Positions 1 to 9,897 of a stretch of DNA of 64,000 nt are shown piece by piece. Origin of the DNA: Sphingobium soli (GTDB lineage Bacteria; Pseudomonadota; Alphaproteobacteria; Sphingomonadales; Sphingomonadaceae). Numbering within the stretch: the stretch's first letter is position 1; each line of letters opens with the position of its first letter. The position numbers were made by a program, and so were the translations under genes. The stretch lies in the NCBI RefSeq assembly GCF_020782245.1, contig NZ_JAJGNP010000001.1, forward strand, positions 62,001-126,000. The letters are read 5' to 3'. The notes beneath the pieces are model-generated. The model was not told the DNA's origin. It made no database searches and worked only from the letters and a program-made list of their open reading frames with translations.

Positions 1-776
1 TCCTGTCGGACCAGCATAGAGGCGTGAGCGCCTGCCAGGCCCCATTGCGCATCGCCAACAAAGGCAGGTTGAAGCGCGATCGCCTGTTTCAGGGATTCGC
101 CCGAACCATCCTGCGGCGATATCCAGAGGATATCTTCATAGCCATCCAGCGCCCCGGAGCCTGCAACACGCGCAAAACCTCGGGCATTCCCCGCCTCATC
201 TGGGTCGCCAAGCAACGTCAGCGATACGATGTTGTCCGACAACGCCTCAGCGCCGAGCCGATCAATCGCTCCCATCAGGAACAGGTCCAGCGCACCGAGG
301 CGGGAAAGCAGCTGCCGGATTTGTGCGCCGTCATCTTTAAGCGCGAGATTGAGGACGACCGCCAGTGGCGCGTTGGGCTCCAGCCCGCGCAACCCGAACG
401 CATCAGTCGCATGACGGACATCGCAGGTCATTTCGACCGGACTTGGCATCGGCTGATGCGCTTTTGCGACGGAGTCGACAAGCCTTACCGGCGACTTGCG
501 CGCGGGCAGCGGCTCGCGCCCTTCCGCCTCGCCATGGCGAATATAGTGAAGCAACGGATCCATGCCCGCCGCCACGACATCGGGATTGACCTCCACATAA
601 TGCCGTGTGTCAAACCTGGGGCCGGGATCACGCTGGAGAAGAAGACCAAAGCGCACGAAATGCTGGATGGGAGTGACGTCCACCAGGCGCGCGTCCGGGA
701 AGGTCTTCACATACCAGTCGGCATCGAACAGCCCCGATTGTTCGACTTCGCGGGCCAGATCATCAAAAGTCAGCAT
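1..776 (-). CDS. Rhamnan synthesis F-like protein, 3' end outside window
   Basis: The minus-strand frame starts at ATG 774-776 and stays open to the window edge, giving 258 codons with no stop. The N-terminus carries two tandem copies of a 35-40 residue module: residues ~16-55 with 'LFDADWYVKTFPDA' and ~55-90 with 'FDTRHYVEVNPDV' then 'HYIRHGEAEGREP'. The part after residue ~115 ('LAVVLNLALKDDG', 'LDLFLMGAID', 'YEDILWIS') has the spacing of RgpF-type rhamnan synthesis proteins, which act in rhamnose polysaccharide assembly. That assignment is by family resemblance and the catalytic region is cut off. It lies 58 bp downstream of a gene with the same module, so co-transcription is likely. The exact enzymatic role is unknown. 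Confidence 0.7.
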   Translation of the reverse strand, partial: MLTFDDLAREVEQSGLFDADWYVKTFPDARLVDVTPIQHFVRFGLLLQRDPGPRFDTRHYVEVNPDVVAAGMDPLLHYIRHGEAEGREPLPARKSPVRLVDSVAKAHQPMPSPVEMTCDVRHATDAFGLRGLEPNAPLAVVLNLALKDDGAQIRQLLSRLGALDLFLMGAIDRLGAEALSDNIVSLTLLGDPDEAGNARGFARVAGSGALDGYEDILWISPQDGSGESLKQAIALQPAFVGDAQWGLAGAHASMLVRQ

Positions 777-834
777 TATCAGCCTTCATGGAATCGAGCG
801 GCGCCAGACATGGAGCCGGATATCGGCAACAGGT

Positions 835-1449
835 TCAGCGCGGCTTTTCCTGGAGGGCGGCTGCGCAGCGGCGCAAATCCTCCATCGTGCGATTGACCGA
901 GCGTCCTTCGCGAAGGCCATGGGTCACGAAATGTTCGGCGGCATTAACGCCCGCTTCGGACACATCAGGGTTCTGGTTAAGATACCAGGTAGCGTCGAAC
1001 AGGCTATGCGTATCCAGCAACGCGCATTTGCGCTGCAAACGGACATTGGCAGGCAGGTATTTCGGCGCCGCTTGACGCAATAACGCGCCGAGCAGGCGTG
1101 TGAACAACAGATGCGCCTTGTCGGCCTGCGCCACCAGTTCTTGAACGCGTCCTTCCCGATCCTGCGCACGCTTGAGCGCGGACATCAGCGTTGCATTTTC
1201 CTTGAAACGAGCATCCAGTGCGGCTTCATGCTCACGCACGGTCGTTGCCTGTTGATCCTTAGCGGCCAGCAATTCGCCCTTGAGCTTGCGATGTTCGTCG
1301 TCAAGGCGCTTGACCTGAGCCTCAGCGGCCTGACGCGCCGCCGTCTCGTCAGCCAGTTGTGCGCGCAAAAACCGCAATTCGGCAGTGGCCCGGTCATCCG
1401 CCATCGCGGCGCCGCCGCCTGCATTCCCCTGGCTTTCCAAATCTTCCAC
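835..1449 (-). CDS. Coiled-coil protein with C-terminal FDA-WY-PDV module
   Basis: A protein of about 204 residues. Residues ~15-110 are rich in Ala, Glu, Gln, Arg and Lys in heptad-like order, predicting a coiled coil. The C-terminus (~149-188) has 'LFDATWYLNQNPDV' followed by 'HFVTHGLREGRSVN', the same module found in both neighbours. The proposed start is GTG 1447-1449, because AAGGA lies 9 nt upstream. A TTG at 1470 and an ATG at 1404 are alternatives. No catalytic motif is visible. It sits between the sulfotransferase gene and the rhamnan-type gene on the same strand, suggesting a structural or scaffolding role in surface polysaccharide assembly, but this is inference. Confidence 0.7.
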   Translation of the reverse strand: MEDLESQGNAGGGAAMADDRATAELRFLRAQLADETAARQAAEAQVKRLDDEHRKLKGELLAAKDQQATTVREHEAALDARFKENATLMSALKRAQDREGRVQELVAQADKAHLLFTRLLGALLRQAAPKYLPANVRLQRKCALLDTHSLFDATWYLNQNPDVSEAGVNAAEHFVTHGLREGRSVNRTMEDLRRCAAALQEKPR

Positions 1450-1593
1450 CGCACCGCTTCCTTTGTTCAAAACTGCCCCGCTTCAGGCTATCGCATGATG
1501 GTTTCGGCTCACGAACCAAGTACCGAAGGATGGTGCGGCGACTATGGCAACCACCCTGTTGATGCAAGCCTTCCCCCGCGCCCTGCAGTCATC

Positions 1594-4500
1594 CTAGCGC
1601 TTCGTGGCTGACTGGGCCAACTCGCGCAGCGCGGCCATTTTCGCATTGGGCGAGCGCCCTTCGGCAAGGCCGTGGCGAATGAAGTGCAGCGCCGGATCCA
1701 GTGGTGAAACGGCGACATCCGGATAGGCCGATACATACCAGTCGGCATCAAAGCCGGCATGGTCGATGATCAGGCGGCGTTGCTGCTGCTCGGTTTTCTT
1801 TCGCGTGAGTTTGGGGAATGGCAAGACCGCTTGCGCCAACATCGTTTCCAGCGACGATAGCAAGCGATTATAGAGGTCGATATTGCTTTGCTGACTGGCC
1901 AGAGCCGTCGCGCGAAGGATTTCCCTCTTTCGCGTCATGTCCTGAAGGTCGGCTTCGACCGCCTTTACAGCATCCGTATGAGCCTTGCGCAGCCTGTCAC
2001 TCTCGGCAGCGTGCTGCGCCATTTCGGTGCGCAGGCGGTCCAGTTCCTCGGTGCGAGCGCCCTCCTGTACCCGCGCGTCCTCCAGTCGCTGCCGATGCTC
2101 GCGCAGCGCGACATCCCGTTGGGCAAGATCAGCTTCGATATCGCGCTGATTTTGCAATACCGCATCAAGCCTTTGCGTCGATGCCCTTTCCTGGTCGGCG
2201 AGGGCCTGTTGAAGGTCGTCGACCTGCGCCTGCACCTGCCGCAGTCTTTCCTGCTCTTTGTCGCGCATGCGGGTCTGTTCATCGAGGTCCGCGCGAAGCC
2301 GCTCGATCGCACCATTGCGTTCGGCAAGACTGGCTTCGGCATCGTCCTGGCGCTGGCGAACATCGTCCAGCATCTGGCGCGTCTGGGCCAGTTCCAGTTC
2401 GCGATGATTGACCGCGCCCTGAAGCTGGATGGTTTCCGCCGTGCGCTCGCGCAGATTCTGCTCGAGCGTGGTGATGGAGCGGTTCGCCCTTTCCAAAGCA
2501 GCGCTATGCCGCTCCCGGTCCGCCTGATGATGCTCATCGGCCGCGCGCAATTGCGCGTCACGGTCGGCCAAGGACTGGTTCGCCGCAAGGAGTGACTGGC
2601 GCGCTTGCGCGAGTTCCATTTCGCGCAGAGCAAATTGCTCGGTCAATGTCGCGATCTCACTGAAGCGGGCCTTGAGCGCCTCTTCCGCCGCCGCCTTCGC
2701 CCGCTCCAGATCACGAAGCCTGGACTGTGCCTGCGCCAGGGATTGCTCAAGCTCGGCGCGCGCTTTCGCGTCAGCACCTTGCTGCTCGTGCCACTCGTTC
2801 CGGGCATTGAGCAAGGCTTCGGCCGCCTGTTCGGTTTCCAGCTGCCTCTGGCGCAGGGCGCTGTCCGTCTGCGCCAGATCATCCTGGAGCCGCTTTAGCT
2901 CTTCCTGGTGGGTGGAGCGCTCCTGTGCCAGCTGACCGGAGAGTTGCTCTGCCCGCTCCTCCCATTGCCTTGCGAGCGCTTCGGTCTGCGCCGCCTTTAC
3001 CTGATGGTCGGATGATGCCTGTTCCGCATCGCCCAGCTTGTGCAAGGCATCCGACAGAGCCTGCGCACTTTCCTCCTGGCGCGTGGCGGCCTCCCGCTCT
3101 GCCTCGTCGGCGCGGCGCTGAGCCTCCTCGATCGCTGCGGCGCTTTCTTCCTGCTTCTGCCGAGCCGCATCCGCCTGCTGCTGCGCGTCCTTCACCGCGG
3201 CGAAGGCGTTGGACAGGTCTCCTTCCAGCTTGGCGCGCATTTCGCGCAACGTATCGCGCTCCTTCTGCGTAGCCAGATGGCGCGCCTCGAGCGCTTCCTT
3301 GGCGCGCTGGATCGCCTCAGCCTGTTCCTGTGCCTTCACAGCGCGGGCCTCGACCTCAGCCTGCGCGAGCTTCAGCTCCTCGGCCTGTTTGCGGGAGCCA
3401 GCGACATGCTGCTCCAGCGAACGAGCGCGCTCACGCAACCCGTCCCTCTCCTTCCGGGCCTCGGCCAATTGCCGTTCAGCCGTTTCCTGCCCCGTTTGCA
3501 ACGCGGCAAGGCGCTCCTGCGTCGAGGAAAAATTGCGCTCAAGCTCTACTTTCCCGGCGCGCAGGGCATCAAGCTCTGCTTGTGCGGCGGCTGCACTGCT
3601 TTCCAGTTCGGCCTGACGCGCGCCCGCCTTCTCGCGGTCCTGCTGCAACTGCGCGATCTTGGCGTGCCGATCCTCATTATCCTTCGCGATCGTGCCAAAG
3701 GCATGGCTCGCCGCGACAAATTGCGCGCGAACCTCATCCAGCGCCGCACGTCCGTCCGCATTCTCGCCATCGGCGGCAAAGCCCATCAGCGTCTCATATG
3801 TCCGAACCACCCAGTCGGAACCGTAGCTGAGCGAACGGAGTACCCGTACGCCATCGCGGTGATGGCGCATGTCGGCAGAAAGGAATTGCGCGATTTCACG
3901 GCGCGCCTTGACCGAATTGCGCGGCCAGATCAGCCCCAGATCGTCCTGCGTCCGCTCGATGAGGCCGGCCGGGTCTTCCAACAGATCATCGAACGTCGTG
4001 AAGATGCGGCGCAACCCGCGGGTTCCGCGCTCGCCGTCGAGCGTGTAGCGCAACCATAGCAAGACGCCCTTGGACATCAGGAAATTATTGCGCCGCTCCA
4101 GCGATCGCGCGACCTCGACGGGATTGCGCAGCGGATGGATAGCTACCTGATCAATACCCAATTCGTCGAAGATTGATCGCCAGAACGGCATCAGGATCGA
4201 AAGCCGCGGGTCCTTGAAGATGAAGAGGGGCGAGTCGGTGAATTCACTACCCACCAGTTCGATCGCGCGATCGCGAAACCGTTGCACCGCGGAGGATTTG
4301 AACCAGTCGGGATTGAATTCCAGCCATTCCGACCATTCACCGCCGCCCGACAGGAGCATTTCCTCGTTCAGGTCCTTGATCGGCTTGGATTCCCAGTAGC
4401 CGGCGGCGTTCCACTGGTCAGCCCCGATCAGGCGCGGCGGCATGTCACCGCCGAGCAGGTTGAGCGCGCGCGACAGGGCACTGGTGCCGGAACGGTGCAT

Positions 4501-4617
4501 CGCGACAATCATCACCGCCGTACGTCTGGCTGACGGGGAAACAGGGGCGGAAGCCCCCACCTTTTGTGCCTGACCTGATTTCGCCCCGCCCGATGCCTGC
4601 GTTTTTTCCGTCGACAC
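1594..4617 (-). CDS. Sulfotransferase family protein with long coiled coil and C-terminal module
   Basis: About 1,007 residues. The N-terminal third is a sulfotransferase-like domain: 'VAMHRSGTSALSRAL' near residue 40 matches the 5'-phosphosulfate loop of PAPS-dependent enzymes, and 'HPLRNPVEVARSLERRN' matches the 3'-phosphate site region. Residues ~330-900 are a very long Gln/Glu/Ala/Arg coiled coil. The last ~60 residues contain 'GFDADWYVSAYPDV' and 'HFIRHGLAEGRSPN', the module shared with the next two genes. Several starts are open: GTG 4615-4617 has AAGGGTGG at useful spacing, while GTG 4629, ATG 4692 and a start at 4752 are alternatives. In this locus it could sulfate an exported polysaccharide. 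The fold call is firm, the substrate is not known. Confidence 0.75.
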   Translation of the reverse strand: MSTEKTQASGGAKSGQAQKVGASAPVSPSARRTAVMIVAMHRSGTSALSRALNLLGGDMPPRLIGADQWNAAGYWESKPIKDLNEEMLLSGGGEWSEWLEFNPDWFKSSAVQRFRDRAIELVGSEFTDSPLFIFKDPRLSILMPFWRSIFDELGIDQVAIHPLRNPVEVARSLERRNNFLMSKGVLLWLRYTLDGERGTRGLRRIFTTFDDLLEDPAGLIERTQDDLGLIWPRNSVKARREIAQFLSADMRHHRDGVRVLRSLSYGSDWVVRTYETLMGFAADGENADGRAALDEVRAQFVAASHAFGTIAKDNEDRHAKIAQLQQDREKAGARQAELESSAAAAQAELDALRAGKVELERNFSSTQERLAALQTGQETAERQLAEARKERDGLRERARSLEQHVAGSRKQAEELKLAQAEVEARAVKAQEQAEAIQRAKEALEARHLATQKERDTLREMRAKLEGDLSNAFAAVKDAQQQADAARQKQEESAAAIEEAQRRADEAEREAATRQEESAQALSDALHKLGDAEQASSDHQVKAAQTEALARQWEERAEQLSGQLAQERSTHQEELKRLQDDLAQTDSALRQRQLETEQAAEALLNARNEWHEQQGADAKARAELEQSLAQAQSRLRDLERAKAAAEEALKARFSEIATLTEQFALREMELAQARQSLLAANQSLADRDAQLRAADEHHQADRERHSAALERANRSITTLEQNLRERTAETIQLQGAVNHRELELAQTRQMLDDVRQRQDDAEASLAERNGAIERLRADLDEQTRMRDKEQERLRQVQAQVDDLQQALADQERASTQRLDAVLQNQRDIEADLAQRDVALREHRQRLEDARVQEGARTEELDRLRTEMAQHAAESDRLRKAHTDAVKAVEADLQDMTRKREILRATALASQQSNIDLYNRLLSSLETMLAQAVLPFPKLTRKKTEQQQRRLIIDHAGFDADWYVSAYPDVAVSPLDPALHFIRHGLAEGRSPNAKMAALRELAQSATKR

Positions 4618-4905
4618 TATATCGTCCACCCTTAACCGCCCCCAGACTGAATGGCCGCACCTTCTGACGCCATGGTCGCACCTGTCAATCATAAACCCCA
4701 GCTTTGTCCCGCATTGCAGCATCGGCAGCCGGCTTGGCGCGGAGATTGGCACCTATGCGACGGTGCTCGTCACCGCCAGGCAACTGCGCGGCAGCGCAGC
4801 AATGCCACGCCCCCGGGCGGCCGCCAGCTTCTGCCTTCCAGACGCGGAGTCTCGTTCTGGGCCGACCCCATCACACAACCAGACATTGCGCGCCGCAACA
4901 TCGCC

Positions 4906-4934
4906 TTGCAATCGACACCCGCCAACCTTACACC
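4906..4934 (+). promoter_or_regulatory. Candidate rmlA promoter in the 4618-4959 intergenic stretch
   Basis: The 342-bp divergent stretch between the sulfotransferase gene and rmlA has no credible gene. TTGCAA at 4906-4911 and TACACC at 4929-4934 are spaced by 17 bp and precede the GTG start by 25 bp. The match to the sigma70 consensus is weak (4/6 and 3/6), so this is only a candidate. Confidence 0.25.
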
Positions 4935-4959
4935 GCGACCGTCTTTGAGGGAGCTTGAT

Positions 4960-5844
4960 GTGCGCAAGGGAATTATATTGGCCGGCGGGTCCGGCACAAG
5001 ACTCTATCCGCTGACCAAAGGCGTCTCGAAACAATTGATGCCGGTCTATGACAAGCCGATGATCTATTATCCGCTGTCGACCCTGATGCTGTCGGGCATT
5101 CGCGACGTCCTGATCATCACTACGCCCCATGATGCGGCGTCCTTTCAAGCTCTTCTGGGCGATGGCAGCGAATGGGGCATGTCCCTGTCCTATGCCGTGC
5201 AGCCCGAACCCAAGGGGCTGGCCCAGGCCTATCATATCGGCGCGGACTTCGTGGGCAGCAATCCCTCCACGCTCGTGCTGGGGGACAATATCTTCTACGG
5301 CCATGGCCTGGTCGACCTGTTGCGCAATGCCGGCACGCGCGACAATGGCGCCACCGTCTTTGGCTATTATGTCAGCGATCCCAAGGCCTATGGCGTGGTA
5401 TCGTTCGATGCGCAGGGTCGCGCCGAAACGATCGAGGAAAAGCCCGAACAGCCCAAGTCCAACTATGCGGTCACGGGGCTGTATTTCTACGATGGCCGCG
5501 CGGTCGATATGGCGCGGGACCTCAAGCCCTCTCCGCGTGGCGAACTGGAAATCACCGACCTCAACCGCCTCTATCTGGAAGAAGGTGCGCTCTCGGTCGA
5601 GATCATGGGCCGCGGCTATGCCTGGCTCGACACCGGCACCCACGGATCGCTGCTCGACGCGGCGCTCTATGTGCGGGTGACGGAGGACCGCCAGGGCCTC
5701 AAAATCTGCTGCCCCGAAGAGATCGCCTGGCGTCAGGGCTTCATTGACGACGCTCAGCTGGAAAAGGTCGCGGCCCCGCTGCGCAAAAGCGGCTATGGCG
5801 ACTATCTGATGGACCTGCTCGGCGGCAAGGGAGCGATTGCGTGA
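4960..5844 (+). CDS. rmlA: Glucose-1-phosphate thymidylyltransferase RmlA
   Basis: Makes dTDP-glucose from glucose-1-phosphate and dTTP, the first step of dTDP-L-rhamnose synthesis in the cytoplasm. The N-terminal '[17 protein letters not shown]' and '[16 protein letters not shown]' are the nucleotide-binding signature of the family, and '[11 protein letters not shown]' and '[10 protein letters not shown]' are further RmlA hallmarks. The 294-residue length is normal. The start is GTG 4960, supported by GAGGGAG 7-13 nt upstream. An upstream in-frame extension to 4651 has no family character. The stop overlaps the GTG of rmlC by 4 nt, so the two are translationally coupled. Confidence 0.95.
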   Translation: MRKGIILAGGSGTRLYPLTKGVSKQLMPVYDKPMIYYPLSTLMLSGIRDVLIITTPHDAASFQALLGDGSEWGMSLSYAVQPEPKGLAQAYHIGADFVGSNPSTLVLGDNIFYGHGLVDLLRNAGTRDNGATVFGYYVSDPKAYGVVSFDAQGRAETIEEKPEQPKSNYAVTGLYFYDGRAVDMARDLKPSPRGELEITDLNRLYLEEGALSVEIMGRGYAWLDTGTHGSLLDAALYVRVTEDRQGLKICCPEEIAWRQGFIDDAQLEKVAAPLRKSGYGDYLMDLLGGKGAIA

Positions 5845-6386
5845 ACATCATCGAGACCGCCATCCCCGGCCCCGTCATCATCGAACCGCGCGTGTTCGGC
5901 GACGAACGCGGCTTCTTTTACGAAAGCTATAATGCGGGCGCGTTCAAGGCGGCCGGGCTGGATCTGAATTTCGTCCAGGACAATCACAGCAAATCCGCCA
6001 AGGGCGTGCTGCGCGGGCTGCATTTCCAGAATCCCAATCCGCAGGGCAAGCTGGTGCGTGTGACCGCCGGCCGGGTCTGGGACGTCGCGGTCGATATCCG
6101 CCGGTCCAGCCCGCATTTCGGCAAATGGGTCGGCGTCGAGCTGTCGGCTGCCAACAAGCGCATGTTCTGGGTGCCCGAAGGCTTTGCGCACGGCTTCATC
6201 GCGCTGGAGGACGGCACCGAATTTCTCTACAAATGCACGGCGACCTATGATCCGTCCGCCGAACATTCGCTGATGTGGAATGATCCTGCCGTCGGCATCG
6301 AATGGCCGCTGGAAGGTCTGGAACCACAGCTGTCGGGCAAGGACGCACAGGGCAAGGCGCTAAGCGAGATCGAGGCTTTCGCATGA
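5841..6386 (+). CDS. rmlC: dTDP-4-dehydrorhamnose 3,5-epimerase RmlC
   Basis: Epimerises dTDP-4-keto-6-deoxyglucose to the L-lyxo form, the third step of dTDP-L-rhamnose synthesis. The cupin-fold motifs '[11 protein letters not shown]', '[18 protein letters not shown]' (active-site His region) and 'VPEGFAHGF' are present. It is 181 residues, normal length. It starts with GTG overlapping the rmlA stop, and its own stop overlaps the ATG of rmlD by 4 nt. The usual substrate-supplying gene rmlB is not inserted here or elsewhere in the window. Confidence 0.95.
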   Translation: MNIIETAIPGPVIIEPRVFGDERGFFYESYNAGAFKAAGLDLNFVQDNHSKSAKGVLRGLHFQNPNPQGKLVRVTAGRVWDVAVDIRRSSPHFGKWVGVELSAANKRMFWVPEGFAHGFIALEDGTEFLYKCTATYDPSAEHSLMWNDPAVGIEWPLEGLEPQLSGKDAQGKALSEIEAFA

Positions 6387-7240
6387 AAACGCTGATCACA
6401 GGAGCCAAGGGCCAGCTTGGCCGGGGTTTGCAGGCGACCGCGCCGGCCGACGCGACATTGCTGTGCGTCGACGTCGATGAACTTGATATCACCGACAGCG
6501 TCGCAGTCGGGGCGTTTGTCACGCGCGAAAAGCCGGATCTCATCCTGAACGCCGCCGCCTATACTGCCGTGGACAGGGCGGAAACAGAAGAAGACGCCGC
6601 AATGGCGATCAATGGCATCGCGACCGGGACGCTGGCGGACGCCGCCCGATCCGTGGGGGCACGGTTCGTCCATGTGTCGACCGACTTCGTGTTCGATGGA
6701 CGCGCGGGAATTCCCTACGCCCCCGATGCGCAGACCGCGCCGCTCAGCGCCTATGGCCGCACCAAGCTGGCGGGCGAGCAACTGGCCGGACCGGATGCGC
6801 TGATCGTGCGCACGGCCTGGGTCTATGCGCCGACCGGCGGCAATTTCGTGCGCACGATGCTGCGCCTGATGGCGGAACGACCCGAAGTCCGGGTGGTCGC
6901 CGACCAGATCGGCACGCCGACCTACGCGCCCGGCCTTGCGTCAGCGCTCTGGACCATGGCCGGCAAGGGCGTTTCGGGCATTCACCATTATACCGACAGC
7001 GGTGCTGCCAGCTGGTATGATTTTGCGGTCGCCATCCAGGAAGAAGGGCTAGCGAGCGGCTTGCTGAGCCAGGAGGCGCGGATCGTGCCGATCCCGACCA
7101 GCGCCTATCCGACGCCCGCGGCTCGCCCGCATTATTCGGTTCTGGACAAGGCGTCGACCTTCGACGCTCTGGGTGGTCCGACGCCGCATTGGCGCGCCAA
7201 TCTGCGCGTGATGATGCAGGCGATCAAGACGAACGGCTGA
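6383..7240 (+). CDS. rmlD: dTDP-4-dehydrorhamnose reductase RmlD
   Basis: Final NAD(P)H-dependent reduction giving dTDP-L-rhamnose. It is a 285-residue SDR protein with the nucleotide-binding loop 'ITGAKGQLGRGL', 'NAAAYTAVDRAE', 'STDFVFDG' and the catalytic 'YGRTK' (Tyr/Lys pair). The ATG at 6383 overlaps the rmlC stop. The gene ends 4 bp from the end of a convergent glycosyltransferase gene, leaving no room for a separate terminator. Confidence 0.94.
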   Translation: MKTLITGAKGQLGRGLQATAPADATLLCVDVDELDITDSVAVGAFVTREKPDLILNAAAYTAVDRAETEEDAAMAINGIATGTLADAARSVGARFVHVSTDFVFDGRAGIPYAPDAQTAPLSAYGRTKLAGEQLAGPDALIVRTAWVYAPTGGNFVRTMLRLMAERPEVRVVADQIGTPTYAPGLASALWTMAGKGVSGIHHYTDSGAASWYDFAVAIQEEGLASGLLSQEARIVPIPTSAYPTPAARPHYSVLDKASTFDALGGPTPHWRANLRVMMQAIKTNG

Positions 7241-7244
7241 CCGT

Positions 7245-8435
7245 CTAAGCGTCGACCAGTTTCAGCGCGCGGAGCAAGGCCCGCGCGCTGTCGTCCCAGC
7301 CGGCACCGACATAAGGTGCGGGATCTGGATAGCGCAGAATCTCGACTAACCGGGCCGCGAGCGCAGCGGGCGCTTCGTCAGTGAAAAAATAAAGGCCGGG
7401 GCGCTCGAGTTCGCGCAACACGGGCAGGTCGCGCGCCAGCACCTTGCAGCCGTGACGCAGCGCCTCGGCGACCGGCAATCCATAGCCCTCCCCGCGTGAA
7501 GGCACCGCGACCAGCGACGCCCGCGCATAGATGGCGGTCAGCACTTCATCGGTCGCGCTGTCCAGCCACAGGAAACGCGGCTGCCGCCGCGCCAGCTCCC
7601 GCATATGCGCCTGCAAGGATTCGGTGCGCCAACCAGGACGACCGACGACGACGAGCCAAGGCGCCGCGGGGTCAATCTGCCACAGATGCTCCATCGCCGC
7701 GATGAGGCTGTCATGCCCCTTGCGCGGTTCGATGGTCCCCACGACCAATACCATTTTCTGACCGTTCAGTTGGGCAAGCGCGGCATCCTCTTCGGCGCTC
7801 ATACCCATGGTGGGGCTGGACTGCTCGATCGCGCCGCTGAGCGGCATGACGCCAATCTCAATTCGGTTAAGCGACATCGCATGCGCGGTTTGCAGCATAT
7901 CGTGCAAATCGCGCGCCACCTGCTCCGAAATACAGATGGCGCGATCGGCATGGCGCATCAGCACCTTGATCCATCCCCGGAAATTCCGCCCGGTGCTTTC
8001 TGGAAACCAGTCCGGCCGTTGAAGCGGCAACAGGTCATAGACGACCAGATTGATGGAAGCCCCCGCGCGCCGCCAGCCGGCGATCTGCCGCCGATGGCGG
8101 ATCAATCTGTGCGCAGCGAGATCAAGGCCTAGGAAAATATCGCCCGAGGCGGCTTTCACCAATGGAGCGGACCGGGCGGGCAACGAGAATGTCAGACTGT
8201 CCGGATCATAGTGCGCAACCGCGTAGCCGCGCCTCGCCGTCGCCGCGACCGGCACTACGAGGACATCCTTCAGCTCTGCCTGGATCAAACACTGCCAGAG
8301 CGCCCGAACCACCCGCTGAATACCAGTGCCCGCGTCATGCTGCGCAATCGTAGAGACATCGATCAAGAGGCGGCGCGGGGTGGAACAAACAGCGGGAAGT
8401 ATCCGTCGCCCTTTCCACCGGGCAAACCAGGTCAT
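7245..8435 (-). CDS. GT4-type glycosyltransferase of the capsule export operon
   Basis: A 396-residue GT-B fold glycosyltransferase. '[16 protein letters not shown]' marks the C-terminal nucleotide-sugar domain, and '[17 protein letters not shown]' near residue 315 carries the E-x7-E motif of the family. The N-terminal '[20 protein letters not shown]' is typical of mannosyl/rhamnosyl-type transferases of this group, but the sugar cannot be read from sequence. The ATG overlaps the stop of the ABC ATPase gene by 4 nt, making it the last gene of the exporter operon. It probably builds the polysaccharide that the transporter exports. Confidence 0.88.
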   Translation of the reverse strand: MTWFARWKGRRILPAVCSTPRRLLIDVSTIAQHDAGTGIQRVVRALWQCLIQAELKDVLVVPVAATARRGYAVAHYDPDSLTFSLPARSAPLVKAASGDIFLGLDLAAHRLIRHRRQIAGWRRAGASINLVVYDLLPLQRPDWFPESTGRNFRGWIKVLMRHADRAICISEQVARDLHDMLQTAHAMSLNRIEIGVMPLSGAIEQSSPTMGMSAEEDAALAQLNGQKMVLVVGTIEPRKGHDSLIAAMEHLWQIDPAAPWLVVVGRPGWRTESLQAHMRELARRQPRFLWLDSATDEVLTAIYARASLVAVPSRGEGYGLPVAEALRHGCKVLARDLPVLRELERPGLYFFTDEAPAALAARLVEILRYPDPAPYVGAGWDDSARALLRALKLVDA

Positions 8436-9088
8436 GCCCGCTCGTTGGCCCTGTAGAAGGAATAGGCTTCGTCCATGTCCTCAAATTCGGTCAGGGTATT
8501 GTTCGCAAGAACAGCCGCGCGATCGCAACGTTGCCGCACGAAAGCATCATTATGCGACACTATGATCATTGCGCGGTCCGCGCGCTTCACGAACAATTCC
8601 TCCGCGCATTTTTCCTGGAACCGCTTGTCGCCGACGGCCACGATTTCGTCGATCAGAAAGCAATCAAAATCCACCGCCAACGAGATCCCAAATCCCAATC
8701 TTGCACGCATGCCGGCTGAATATGTCTTGATCGGCTCTTTCATGAAGGAACCAAGCTCGGCAAATTCTTCAACTGCTTCCGCTGCTTCAACAGGGTCTTT
8801 ATCGTAAATTCGGCAAATAAACTTCAGATTGTCCAACCCGGTAAGAGAATGCTGAAAGGCGCCTGAGAACGCTAATGGCCAGGATATCGACATATCACCA
8901 GAAATCCTGCCGCCCGAAGGCTGCTCGATTCCCCCGATCAACCGGATCAGCGTCGATTTTCCTGCACCGTTCCGACCAAGAATACCGATTTTCTCCCCGC
9001 GTCCGATGGAAAAACTGACGTCTCGAAAGACCCAGTGCCGACCGGTCCGAGTGGGATAGGACTTGGATATATTCTCAAGACTGATCAT
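8432..9088 (-). CDS. kpsT: Capsular polysaccharide ABC exporter ATPase (KpsT/CtrD type)
   Basis: A 218-residue ATPase that powers polysaccharide export across the inner membrane. Walker A 'GRNGAGKST' is at 38-46, the ABC signature '[10 protein letters not shown]' at 123-132 and Walker B 'FLIDE' at 144-148. The short length without a C-terminal carbohydrate-binding extension matches KpsT/CtrD rather than Wzt of O-antigen systems. It overlaps the permease gene upstream and the glycosyltransferase gene downstream by 4 nt each. Confidence 0.92.
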   Translation of the reverse strand: MISLENISKSYPTRTGRHWVFRDVSFSIGRGEKIGILGRNGAGKSTLIRLIGGIEQPSGGRISGDMSISWPLAFSGAFQHSLTGLDNLKFICRIYDKDPVEAAEAVEEFAELGSFMKEPIKTYSAGMRARLGFGISLAVDFDCFLIDEIVAVGDKRFQEKCAEELFVKRADRAMIIVSHNDAFVRQRCDRAAVLANNTLTEFEDMDEAYSFYRANERA

Positions 9089-9897
9089 GCCGGGACCAAA
9101 TTCTGGCTCGCCCTTCGGATTTCAACCAATCCGAACAAGGTGAAGACAAGATTGATCGTAGCCATATAGCCCAAGTCATAATGCGCATTAAACTGCGATC
9201 CGAAAAAGCCATCACGCACGCATTCAACACCATGGACCATGGGGAGATAGAGGACCCAATGGGCAAAATCGGGGGGAAGAGCGTCAACGAGAAAGGCAGA
9301 CCCCGACAAAGGGAACATGAGATATTGAAGCGGTGCCCAGAACTTGTCGATCAGTTCCGAGCGATGCGACAAGGCCCCAACGAACATCCCGATCGCGCAT
9401 CCCCACCATGCGAGCATGAGCCAGCCGACGACGACCTTGAAGGGGTCCTCGGGCAGCGACAGCCAGCCGATAGCCGCAAAAATGATCGTGAGGATGAAGA
9501 AGGAAGTCGCGACGCTCAAACCTTCCAGCAGCAGTCTGCTCACGAAGATGTCGAATATCCGGACGTTGCGATGATACATCAGCGACAGATTTGGCTCTAT
9601 CGAATCGATGACACGCGACGGCATATTTCGCCAGACGAGCACGCTTGAATATCCCGTGAGCGCGAAAGCCGCAATTGACAGGCTCGAGCCATGAACTGCC
9701 CGTAGCGCGCTCCAGATCAAGGTCACGCCGATGGTGAAGATCATCGGCTCCACGAACAGCCACAAAAATCCGATATTGTGACGCCCAAAACGTGTGATGA
9801 CCTCGCGCATGACGAGCGCATGTATAACCCGCCGCTGGATCGCCCACGAATGCAGCAAACCGGTCTGAGGTCCCTGCCGGTGGCCGTCGCCCTCCAT
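9085..9897 (-). CDS. kpsM: Capsular polysaccharide ABC exporter permease (KpsM/CtrC type)
   Basis: A 270-residue ABC-2 type permease with about six hydrophobic segments. '[20 protein letters not shown]' is the characteristic amphipathic entry region of KpsM/Wzm proteins. It pairs with the ATPase encoded next. Its ATG shares one base with the stop of the KpsE-like gene (TGATG), so the three export genes are translationally coupled. Confidence 0.92.
   Translation of the reverse strand: MEGDGHRQGPQTGLLHSWAIQRRVIHALVMREVITRFGRHNIGFLWLFVEPMIFTIGVTLIWSALRAVHGSSLSIAAFALTGYSSVLVWRNMPSRVIDSIEPNLSLMYHRNVRIFDIFVSRLLLEGLSVATSFFILTIIFAAIGWLSLPEDPFKVVVGWLMLAWWGCAIGMFVGALSHRSELIDKFWAPLQYLMFPLSGSAFLVDALPPDFAHWVLYLPMVHGVECVRDGFFGSQFNAHYDLGYMATINLVFTLFGLVEIRRASQNLVPA

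Noticed and set aside
24..896. 290-codon plus-strand open frame at the window start
   Set aside because: The opposite strand encodes the rhamnan-F-like protein with clear repeats and open to the edge.
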